Assembly (NCBI GenBank): GCA_014304875.1
Contig: JACRUD010000086.1
Coordinates: forward strand, 1-37,348
DNA length: 37,348 nucleotides
Direction: 5' to 3'
DNA from: Vulcanimicrobiota bacterium
GTDB lineage: Bacteria; Vulcanimicrobiota; Vulcanimicrobiia; Eremiobacterales; Eremiobacteraceae
The notes below the pieces were generated by a model. The model was not told the DNA's origin and searched no databases. It was given only the letters and a program-made list of their open reading frames with translations. Shown here in pieces: positions 7,685 through 14,809 of this stretch; the stretch's first letter is position 1, and each line of letters begins with the position of its first letter. A program made the position numbers and the translations under genes.

Positions 7685-10600
7685 TTTCTCAAGAGCATCG
7701 ATCTCTTCGGGTTCAAGACTTTCGCCGATAAAACGCGGCTGCTCTTCGAACCGGGGATCTCGGCGATCGTCGGGCCGAACGGTTCCGGGAAGTCAAACCT
7801 CGTCGATGCGGCCCGCTGGGTTCTCGGCGAGCAGAGCGCGAAGCAGTTGCGCGGCGCCCGTATGGATGAAGTCATATTCGCGGGCAACGTGCAGCGCCGG
7901 CCGCTCGGCATGGCCGAGATAACGCTGACCTTCGACAATAGCGACGGCGCGCTCGCGACTCCCTTCGACGAAGTGGCGGTGACGCGGCGGGTCTACAGAA
8001 CCGGCGAAAGCGAATATTTCCTGAACAAAGCTCAAGTGCGGCTGCGCGACGTCGTGGACCTCATGCTGGGGACGGGGCTCGGCCCCGACGCTTCGGCGAT
8101 CGTGTCGCAGGGCGAAATCGATGCGTTGCTCAGCGCGAAACCACACGAGCGACGGCAAGTCTTCGAAGAGGCCGCCGGCACGAGCAAGTATCAGGCCCGC
8201 AAGCGCGAGGCTCAGCGGCGTCTCGAACAGACCGAATCCAACGCGTTACGCATCAATGACATCCTGGCCGAACTCGAAGGTCAGATTCCGGCCGCGGAAC
8301 TTGCCGTGCGGCGGGCGACGCGGCACCGCCGCTTGACGGAGCGGCTGCGCGATTTGGAAGTGTTGGCCTTTGTGCGAAAAACCCAAGCGCGGCAGAACGA
8401 GAAAGCCGAGCTCAACGCCGTCTACGGGACTGAAGAATCAGACCGCGCGCACGCACAACAGCGTCGCGCGCAGCAAGAAGCCGAGGCGGCACGGGTGCGC
8501 TCGCAAGAATACCAGACCACCTTAGCGCTCGACGAACGGAACAGCATGCGCGCGTCCGCCGCCGCCGCGGTCCAGGAAGCCGCTTCTTTGCAAGCCTCCG
8601 CCGATGCGCGCGCCGATGAAGCAGCACGTTTGTGCGCGTCGCTCGAGAGCGACGCGCAGTCGGCAGCATCCCAAGCGGCGCGTGCCGAGCAGCGCCTGAG
8701 AACGCTGCTGGAAGAAATGGAGGGCGCGCGGCGAGGCCGAGACGATGCTTTGACGGCCGCCGCGCAAGCAGCCACGGCAGAAACGCAAGCGGCCGAGAAA
8801 TGGGAACAAGCGTACGCGGCTTTACGGGAACTCGAGGACAAGCGCGCTGTTGGCGCGGCGGCGGTCGCGGAAATCGATGCGACGGTCGCGGCTCGCGCAG
8901 CCGAGCGCGATCGCCTTGCGGAAGCGGTCCAAAAGCTGACTGCCGAGAGCGAGGCCGTCGGCCGAGAGGCATCCCAGCAAGCCCGCAGAGCCGACGCCGT
9001 GCAGTCAGAACTGCGGTCGCTCGAGCGTGAGCTTGCCGATGCGCTGCAGGCCGGCGATTGCACCGCGCAGGAAAGCGCTGCCTCGCTGGCAAGGCTCGAC
9101 GGTGCAGGACGGGAGCGCGATAGGTCTGCGGCGGCTTTTGTCGAGGCGAGCGCGCGCTTAAAAGCGCTTGTCGAAGTGCAAGACGCCGGTCTGGGAATCC
9201 CGGCGGGCGTTCGCGCCGTCCAGGCGAAGAAAGCCGAGGGTGCGCTCGAAGGTATACTGGGCACGGTCGCGGATCTGATCGATGTCGACGAAGCATTCGC
9301 AGCGGCGCTCGACGCTGCGCTTGCAACTCGCGCTCACGATGTGGTTGCGCGAAGCGCCGGCGACGCCCAGCATGCCATCGCTATCCTGAAATCCTCGCGC
9401 GCGGGCCGGGCCACGTTTTTGCCGCTCGACGCCGTTTCGGCGCAAGACTGCGCGCAGGGCGATCTTCCGCAAGGGGCCCGGTGTTGGGCGGCGGATGTGG
9501 TGCACTGCGCCGATGAAGTTCGTCCAGCCGTGCGGCACGTGTTACGAGAGGTCGTCGTGGCGGACGCCGCGAGTGCCACCACGCTCGCAAGAGAGCATCC
9601 GGGGCTGGCAGTCGTCACTCTGGATGGCGACATCTTCCATCGTCATTCGATTTCGGGCGGGAGCCCAGCCGCCGACCTGGGTCCTATTGCCCGCCGTGGC
9701 GACGTTGCGGAGCGCAGGCGAGAGGCCGACGCGCTCGCGGTCATGCTGCGCAAGGCCGACGATGAGCTCACGGCCGCCCGGGTTCTTGTCGCGTCCGCCG
9801 CGACGCAGGCGGAAGAGGCTGCCAAGCGCCACAGCGAAGCGCGGCAGCGCTTGCGCGACGCGGCGACGACGTTCGAGAATGCTTCGTCCCAGGCGGCCGC
9901 TTTGAAAGAGCAGCATCGAGCCCTCGGGCAGGCGCGTGGCAGCTCCGAGGCGGAGCTCGAACGCGCCGAAGCCGGACTGCGCGCGTATCGTCGGCGCGCC
10001 GCGGCCGACCGCGCCGCAGCGTATAGAACTGAAGAAGAACGAGCGCTGGCCGCAGGACGGGTAGACGAGCTGGCTCGGGCCCTGAGCGACATCAGAGACC
10101 GCCACCGCGTGGCTGCGGCGCATGCGGCGGCTATGGTCGAGCGAGTGGCAAAGGCGGGCGATGATATCGAAGCGGCACGCGAGGCCGCGGCCGCGTTGCG
10201 GCGGGAGCAAGAGTCACGCGTCCGGGCCCTGGCGGAGGCTGTGCAAAACCGACGGGCTCTTGCAGAGCGCCGCGCGATCTTCGCGTCGAATCGCGTGCAG
10301 GCGGATGCCACGCTGGCGGACGTTTCGACCCAGGTCGACGAACTTCGCGCACGACGGGATGCTCTGTCCGCAGCGGCGCGATCGCTCGAAGACCGGCTTG
10401 CCGCTGAGCGCCAAAGCGACCGCGAGCAATCGCTCGCGCTTGAGCGCCGTCGTATTAGAATGGCCGAGGTCGATGCCGAGCTTGCCATGCTGGCAACGGC
10501 GTTCGAGCACAGTCCCGCCACCGAGGAAGAGCGCGAAGACGTGAACCGCCGTTACGGCGATTACGGCGGGGACGTCGACGCCGACATCCGCAAGACCCGC

Positions 10601-11221
10601 GAGGAACAACAACGCCTCGGGAACGTCAATCTCAACGCGGTCGAAGATCAAGCCGCCCTTGCCGTGCGGCGCGACTTCTTGCGCGGCCAGCTTGACGATC
10701 TCGAGCGCGCCCGCGCCGATGTCGTGGCCGGCATCGGGCAGATCGACGAGGAATCGCAGCGCCAGTTCACCACGACGTTCGATTCGATCGCTTCCGCGTT
10801 TTCCGAGACGTTCGCCCGCCTTTTCAGCGGGGGGAAGGCGACGCTGATGCTGGCCACTGCGGACGATCCGACCCAAGCAGGTGTCGAAATATGCGCTCAG
10901 CCGCCGGGAAAGAAAATGCAGAGTCTCAATTCACTGTCCGGCGGAGAACGCGCCATGACCGCCGTCGCTTTGATCTTTGCCATCATCCGGGTTAGGCCAA
11001 GCCCCTTTTACATCTTCGATGAAATCGACGCCGCTCTCGACGAAGCGAACATCGGTCGATTCGGAGAGCTCTTAGGCGAGCTCGCGGATCAGGCTCAGAC
11101 GCTTATCATAACGCACAACAAAGCGACGATGACGCTCGCCGACCGCCTTTACGGCGTCACCATGCATGAGCCGGGCGTGTCCGAGGTGCTGTCCTTGGCC
11201 ATGGAGCAGGTGAGTGCCTAA
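7682..11221 (+). CDS. smc: Chromosome segregation ATPase SMC
   Basis: The product is about 1179 residues, the usual SMC length. SMC dimers with ScpA and ScpB act as condensin on the nucleoid to organise and separate chromosomes. The N-terminal head has FLKSIDLFGFKTF and Walker A GPNGSGKSN (about residues 31-39). Two long Ala/Glu/Arg-rich coiled-coil arms flank a hinge at roughly 500-660. The C-terminal head carries the ABC signature LSGGE (about 1085) and Walker B FYIFDEIDAALDEAN (D1113, E1114). The first conventional start, TTG 7847, would delete Walker A, so ATT 7682 with its AAGGA site is preferred. The stop overlaps the GTG start of purH by 8 bases. TAG readthrough from rnc, which is in the same frame, is a less likely alternative. 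Confidence 0.93.
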   Translation: MFLKSIDLFGFKTFADKTRLLFEPGISAIVGPNGSGKSNLVDAARWVLGEQSAKQLRGARMDEVIFAGNVQRRPLGMAEITLTFDNSDGALATPFDEVAVTRRVYRTGESEYFLNKAQVRLRDVVDLMLGTGLGPDASAIVSQGEIDALLSAKPHERRQVFEEAAGTSKYQARKREAQRRLEQTESNALRINDILAELEGQIPAAELAVRRATRHRRLTERLRDLEVLAFVRKTQARQNEKAELNAVYGTEESDRAHAQQRRAQQEAEAARVRSQEYQTTLALDERNSMRASAAAAVQEAASLQASADARADEAARLCASLESDAQSAASQAARAEQRLRTLLEEMEGARRGRDDALTAAAQAATAETQAAEKWEQAYAALRELEDKRAVGAAAVAEIDATVAARAAERDRLAEAVQKLTAESEAVGREASQQARRADAVQSELRSLERELADALQAGDCTAQESAASLARLDGAGRERDRSAAAFVEASARLKALVEVQDAGLGIPAGVRAVQAKKAEGALEGILGTVADLIDVDEAFAAALDAALATRAHDVVARSAGDAQHAIAILKSSRAGRATFLPLDAVSAQDCAQGDLPQGARCWAADVVHCADEVRPAVRHVLREVVVADAASATTLAREHPGLAVVTLDGDIFHRHSISGGSPAADLGPIARRGDVAERRREADALAVMLRKADDELTAARVLVASAATQAEEAAKRHSEARQRLRDAATTFENASSQAAALKEQHRALGQARGSSEAELERAEAGLRAYRRRAAADRAAAYRTEEERALAAGRVDELARALSDIRDRHRVAAAHAAAMVERVAKAGDDIEAAREAAAALRREQESRVRALAEAVQNRRALAERRAIFASNRVQADATLADVSTQVDELRARRDALSAAARSLEDRLAAERQSDREQSLALERRRIRMAEVDAELAMLATAFEHSPATEEEREDVNRRYGDYGGDVDADIRKTREEQQRLGNVNLNAVEDQAALAVRRDFLRGQLDDLERARADVVAGIGQIDEESQRQFTTTFDSIASAFSETFARLFSGGKATLMLATADDPTQAGVEICAQPPGKKMQSLNSLSGGERAMTAVALIFAIIRVRPSPFYIFDEIDAALDEANIGRFGELLGELADQAQTLIITHNKATMTLADRLYGVTMHEPGVSEVLSLAMEQVSA

Positions 11222-12815
11222 CGCCGTCGTCCCGGCGGCTTTGATCTCGGTGGACAACAAAGACGGTGTCACCCGCCTCGCATCCGCATTGCAGGCGGAG
11301 GGTTTCCGAATCGTCGCGACGACCTCGACCGCGGCCGCGATTCGCGCCGCCGGCATTCGATGCGACGATGTCGAGCAGCTCACCGGATTTGCCTCGCTGT
11401 GCGGGGGACGCGTCAAGACACTTCATCCTAAGGTCTTTGCGGGGATTCTGGCGCGCTCGGCATCGGCCCAAGACATGCAGGACCTGGCGCGCCTCGACGT
11501 GCCCGCGTTTTCCGTCGTCGCGGTCAACCTGTACGCCTTTGAGAGTGCCGCGAAAGGCGACGTCGATGACCCCCAGATCACGGAACAGATCGACATCGGA
11601 GGTGTCGCTCTCTTGCGCGCGGCTGCGAAGAACTTTTGCCGGGTGAGCGTGCTTTCGGACCCGTCTCAATACGAGGCCTTTATCGAGCGCCTGCATGCAG
11701 GGGGCACGGCTCTAGAAGAGCGGCGGCGCCTGGCGTCTGAAGCGTTCAGCCTCTGTCAAGGCTACGACGCCGCAATCGCCTCCTTCTTGAACGCCGATGC
11801 AGCGCAGACCGAGGCCGGTGTTCTAGGGGCGGATGGAGATCTGCCGGACGTCATCGCGCTGAATCTCGCGGTGCGTCAGCGGCTTGGGTATGGCGAGAAT
11901 CCGTGGGCTCGTGCCGCCTTTTACTCGGCTGGAAAGGCCGAAAATCCGTGCGAGCAGCTCGCCGGCAGGCCACTTTCGTACAACAATTTGCTCGATCTGG
12001 ACTCCTGCCTACGGTTAGTCGCCCGAGTAGAGGAGCCGCTGGCGTTCCCGGCGTCGGCGATCCCCGCCGCGCCCGTCGCTGCGGCAATCGTCAAGCACAC
12101 CGTCCCGTGCGGGGTTGCCGCGCGGCAAAGTAGTTCGCAAGCCCTAAGCGCCGCTCTCGGAGCCGATCCGATTTCCGCCTTCGGGGGCGTGGTCGCATGC
12201 GGCGCGCCGCTGGACGAAGCGGCGGCGCAGCTGCTGAAGCCCCGTTTTTTGGACGTTGTGGCGGCGCCCGGATACAGCTCCGCCGCCTTGGAGATCTTAC
12301 GCTCGAAGAAGAATCTGCGCGTTTTGTGCTTCGAAGCCGGTCTGCCGGCGCGCCTGCGGCGCGGCGAGAAAGTTCGCTCCGCATTAGGCGGCCTGCTGGT
12401 CGAGTACCCGGACGAGGCGGCACCGGCGGACAGGTGGGAAATCGTCTCGGGATCGCAGCCCAGTGGGGAGCAATGGCGCGATCTGCTGTTCGCTTTCGCG
12501 GTCGTCGCTCAAGTGAAGTCCAACGCCGCCGTCGTCGTACGCGGTCAAGCGACCCTCGGCATCTGCGCCGGCCAAACCAATCGCGTCACCGCAGTCGCTC
12601 TGGCTTGCACGCGCGCAGGCGACGGAGTGCGGGGCGCCTCGCTCGCGACCGACGGTTTTTTTCCGTTCGCCGACGGTTTGGAGGCCGCCGCAAATGCGGG
12701 AATCTCGGCCGTTGTCGCGCCGAGCGGGTCCATCCGCGATCGTGAAGTGATCGCCGCGGCTCGCGCGGCTGGCCTTTCGCTGGTCTTCGCCAGTCGGCGG
12801 TATTTCTTGCACTGA
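11214..12815 (+). CDS. purH: Bifunctional AICAR formyltransferase / IMP cyclohydrolase
   Basis: The 533-residue product covers both domains of PurH, which catalyses the last two steps of de novo purine synthesis (AICAR to FAICAR to IMP). The N-terminal cyclohydrolase domain has ALISVDNKDGVTRLA, GGRVKTLHPKV and QIDIGGVALLRAAAKN. The C-terminal transformylase has GYGENPWARAAFY, LSYNNLLDLDS, the catalytic Lys294-His295 in IVKHTVPCGVA, DPISAFGGVV, and the closing SIRDREVIAAARAAGLSLVF...RYF.H. It is full length but diverged: the usual KTLHPK-V-H has Phe in place of His, and NPCG reads VPCG. The GTG start at 11214 lies within the end of smc, so translation is probably coupled. Confidence 0.94.
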   Translation: MPNAVVPAALISVDNKDGVTRLASALQAEGFRIVATTSTAAAIRAAGIRCDDVEQLTGFASLCGGRVKTLHPKVFAGILARSASAQDMQDLARLDVPAFSVVAVNLYAFESAAKGDVDDPQITEQIDIGGVALLRAAAKNFCRVSVLSDPSQYEAFIERLHAGGTALEERRRLASEAFSLCQGYDAAIASFLNADAAQTEAGVLGADGDLPDVIALNLAVRQRLGYGENPWARAAFYSAGKAENPCEQLAGRPLSYNNLLDLDSCLRLVARVEEPLAFPASAIPAAPVAAAIVKHTVPCGVAARQSSSQALSAALGADPISAFGGVVACGAPLDEAAAQLLKPRFLDVVAAPGYSSAALEILRSKKNLRVLCFEAGLPARLRRGEKVRSALGGLLVEYPDEAAPADRWEIVSGSQPSGEQWRDLLFAFAVVAQVKSNAAVVVRGQATLGICAGQTNRVTAVALACTRAGDGVRGASLATDGFFPFADGLEAAANAGISAVVAPSGSIRDREVIAAARAAGLSLVFASRRYFLH

Positions 12816-12880
12816 TGCCGAAACCTAAAGTCAGCGACAAATGAGCGGCGACGGACCGTAACGCGCGCCACGCGATGCTG

Positions 12881-12897
12881 CCGGCCACGTCGGCCGG
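12881..12897 (+). other. Perfect hairpin between purH and the selenoperoxiredoxin gene
   Basis: CCGGCC (12881-12886) and GGCCGG (12892-12897) form a perfect 6-bp stem with the loop ACGTC. It is followed by TTC rather than a run of T, so it is at best a weak terminator or a leader structure. It lies 65 bases after the purH stop and 29 bases before the proposed GTG of the next gene. Confidence 0.35.
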
Positions 12898-12925
12898 TTC
12901 AGCGGTGCGTTCAAGAGGAGATGGC

Positions 12926-13408
12926 GTGATCGGAGTAGGCCAAAACATTCCATCTGTCGGGGCAGTTGATGACTCCGGTGCTTTTCGGCGGCTTGGCGAA
13001 TTTGGCGGTTCTTGGCTGGTGCTGTGGTTCTACTCGAAGGATGCGACGCCGGGCTGAACGGATGAAGCATCGCAGTTCCGCGATGCTGACGGCGAGTTTC
13101 GCCGGCTGGGCGCCTACGTCGTCGGCGTGAGCCGCGATGCCGCTGCTTCGCACCAGAACTTCAGGGCTCAGCAGAGATTGCCGTTCCCGCTGTTGGCCGA
13201 TACCGACGAGGAGATCGTCAAAGCGTTTGGAGTCCTCGTCGAGAAAAAAAATTACGGACGCACGTCTCTCGGGGTCGCTCGCTCCACGTTCCTGATCGAC
13301 CCCGACGGCGTGGTACGCAAAGTTTGGCCAAAAGTGTCGGTCGCGTGCCATGCCGCCGAGGTCCTAGCAGCTTTGGCGAAGCTCGCGGACGCGCCGACCA
13401 GCCCGTAG
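12926..13408 (+). CDS. Selenocysteine-containing peroxiredoxin (PrxQ/BCP family), read through TGA
   Basis: Two same-frame halves join across a single TGA (13055-13057) into one 160-residue PrxQ/BCP protein. The first half ends WLVLWFYSKDATPG and the second begins TDEASQFRDADGEF. In the family the motif is FYPKDDTPGCT.EA, so the TGA falls exactly on the peroxidatic cysteine (residue 44). The remainder is well kept: VVGVSRD, FPLLADTDEEIVKAFGV, GVARSTFLIDPDG and KVWPKV. The usual resolving Cys five residues later is Ser49; the only remaining Cys is C141. The enzyme would reduce peroxides through a selenol. GTG 12926 is chosen because AGAGGAG lies 5 bases upstream and this gives the normal N-terminal length. 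A disabled pseudogene is the alternative, but conservation on both sides and the hairpin that follows argue for Sec insertion. Confidence 0.82.
13055..13086 (+). promoter_or_regulatory. Selenocysteine UGA codon and putative bacterial SECIS element
   Basis: The in-frame TGA at 13055-13057 is followed by nine bases and then a perfect hairpin: GCATCGC (13067-13073), loop AGTTCC, GCGATGC (13080-13086). Bacterial SECIS elements lie directly downstream of the UGA, have a short apical loop with a G in its first two bases, and place that loop roughly 16-37 bases after the UGA. Here the loop starts 17 bases after the TGA and reads A-G-U-U, with a G-U pair of bases as in the E. coli fdhF element that SelB binds. 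The hairpin lies wholly within the coding sequence. Confidence 0.72.
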
Positions 13409-13935
13409 CGCACTTCCCCATCGCGCAGCGTCTCGCTCACCTTGCCCCTGACACGAACCCAGTCGCCTGAGTTCGCGCTCAGTTGTTTGGCGGGGTAGAC
13501 ATCGAAACCGACCGCAACGGAATCGGCCGCGCAACAGGATGTTATCGTTCGCGAGATGCTGGCCGGCGCAAGCGGCCCCGCCCGATGCCAGTTGCCCGAT
13601 ACGAGCACTTGTCGCCCTATGACGCTGTGCGGGTCGGCATCCAGTTGATCCAGCACCAACAGCAGATCGCCCGAGCTTGACGTTTCGACGGCGTGCGTCA
13701 ACACCGGGCCGGAGACTGGTGGAGGAACGCGCGGCAGCCCAAAGCCTAGCGCGGCGCCCAGCAAAGCACCTGCCAGAGGCGGGCGTTTGCTTTTCCACCA
13801 TGCCAACCCGCACAACACGGCGCCGGCGGAAGCGAGGATCCAAAGCGGCATCGTGACGAGCGCGCCGGCCGTACCGCAAACGCATGCAGCGAGCATTCCA
13901 GCTCCAAGCCCGCACAGGCTCTGCCGCTCGATCAT
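13252..13935 (-). CDS. TIGR03943-family putative permease subunit (UPF0703/YcgQ-like)
   Basis: The 227-residue protein has two N-terminal membrane segments (about residues 7-27 and 30-47) and an extracytoplasmic domain with SVIGRQVLVSGNW, TITSCCAADSVAVGFDVY (Cys134-Cys135) and GDWVRVRGKV. These match the motifs of TIGR03943 (GxxVxVxG, CCAADAxPVG, GxWVxVxG). Members are encoded next to a UPF0718-type permease, as here, and are thought to form a transport system with an unsettled substrate. The start ATG overlaps the permease stop as ATGA. The last 52 or so codons (residues 176-227) lie antisense to the 3' end of the peroxiredoxin gene and read past the conserved domain. The tail may therefore simply be readthrough to the first stop. 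Confidence 0.75.
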   Translation of the reverse strand: MIERQSLCGLGAGMLAACVCGTAGALVTMPLWILASAGAVLCGLAWWKSKRPPLAGALLGAALGFGLPRVPPPVSGPVLTHAVETSSSGDLLLVLDQLDADPHSVIGRQVLVSGNWHRAGPLAPASISRTITSCCAADSVAVGFDVYPAKQLSANSGDWVRVRGKVSETLRDGEVRYGLVGASASFAKAARTSAAWHATDTFGQTLRTTPSGSIRNVERATPRDVRP

Positions 13936-14807
13936 GCGAGCGCGGCAGCGGCAGCGCATGCCGCCGCAGCGGCCGCGGCGGCGAGCAGCATGCGCCGCGG
14001 GCCGAAATGCCGGCGCAGCAACGACAGTTGGCGCACATCCAGGCACTGCGCAGCGATCATAAATGCGGCCTGCGAGGCGGGCGCTGGGGATAACACACGA
14101 GCCAAAGGGGCATCAGAGGCAGCGCACGGCGACAGCAGCGCTCCGACGATCGCGGCCAGCAGCGGCGAATCGGTGTGCGTCAGCAGATCCGGGGCCGCAG
14201 CGCGCCAGCAGCCGGCGACGGCTGCCGCCATGCCCAAAGCGGTAAAGGCGCGAGCCAGGTGTTCGACAGGGGTGGCGGCCTGATCGGAGCACCGGGCCGG
14301 ACAGCGCATCCGGGCACCGCACCACAGCGCGGCCGTCAGCACGGCGGCCACGAAACCAGCGGCTAGGCGGATGAAGAGCATGCGATTGCCGAGGGTGACG
14401 CGCGTCGCCAATAAGGCGGCCGGTCCGCAGCACGCGCCCCACGTCAGTGCGAAACCTGCAAGCGGGGCGGGCAGACGCGCAAGCGCCGGAGCGAATCCGT
14501 TCATGCTGCAGTCGCAACCCGGAGAAAAGAGTGCCGCGCATAGCGACACCACGAGCTGGCGGCGTGCGGACAACAGTCTTTGAGGGAGTCTTTGCAGCGA
14601 CGCGGAGGCCGCCACGCCGACAAGGATATACGGAGCGGACCCTAGGACTATTGAACAGCAGTACGTCCAAGCGCGAAAGCTCGCGAGCGCAAGCGTCGAT
14701 AGCGTCGGAAGTGCAGTCGGGGGCGGCCACAAAGAAGCCGCGCCCACGCACAGAGCGAACGCAGCCGCCAAGCCACAGCGAGCCCAAGGGCGCTTTTGTT
14801 TAGGCAT
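13932..14807 (-). CDS. UPF0718/ArsP-type permease (YcgR-like)
   Basis: The product is about 291 residues with around eight hydrophobic segments. It carries the family's cysteine motif in SPGCDCSMNGFAPAL (Cys98, Cys100; usual form P-x-C-x-C-x-x-P) and a second Cys pair in WGACCGPAALLATRV (126-127). These are inner-membrane permeases (DUF318). Relatives include ArsP, which exports organoarsenicals, and Bacillus YcgR, whose substrate is uncertain. The partner TIGR03943 subunit overlaps by ATGA downstream. The start at 14807 is the first ATG outside hisS. Extension to 14936 would run 127 bases into hisS and add a non-hydrophobic Arg-rich stretch, so I reject it. The C-terminus is a long alanine-rich helix. 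The cysteines suggest a soft metal or metalloid substrate, which is an inference. Confidence 0.75.
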   Translation of the reverse strand: MPKQKRPWARCGLAAAFALCVGAASLWPPPTALPTLSTLALASFRAWTYCCSIVLGSAPYILVGVAASASLQRLPQRLLSARRQLVVSLCAALFSPGCDCSMNGFAPALARLPAPLAGFALTWGACCGPAALLATRVTLGNRMLFIRLAAGFVAAVLTAALWCGARMRCPARCSDQAATPVEHLARAFTALGMAAAVAGCWRAAAPDLLTHTDSPLLAAIVGALLSPCAASDAPLARVLSPAPASQAAFMIAAQCLDVRQLSLLRRHFGPRRMLLAAAAAAAACAAAAALA

Positions 14808-14809
14808 TC

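Noticed and set aside
8422-10521. Several minus-strand Ala/Ser/Arg-rich ORFs opposite smc
   Set aside because: They are low-complexity mirror images of the coiled-coil codons and have no domain, start signal or conserved ending.
12875-13057. Reading the first half of the peroxiredoxin as a separate 60-residue protein
   Set aside because: It ends abruptly at the TPG of the active-site motif. The second half continues in the same frame with the rest of the domain.
13055-13057. TGA as an inactivating nonsense mutation (pseudogene)
   Set aside because: The stop falls precisely on the catalytic Cys codon, no other lesion is present, and a SECIS-like hairpin follows. It remains the main alternative until Sec genes are found.
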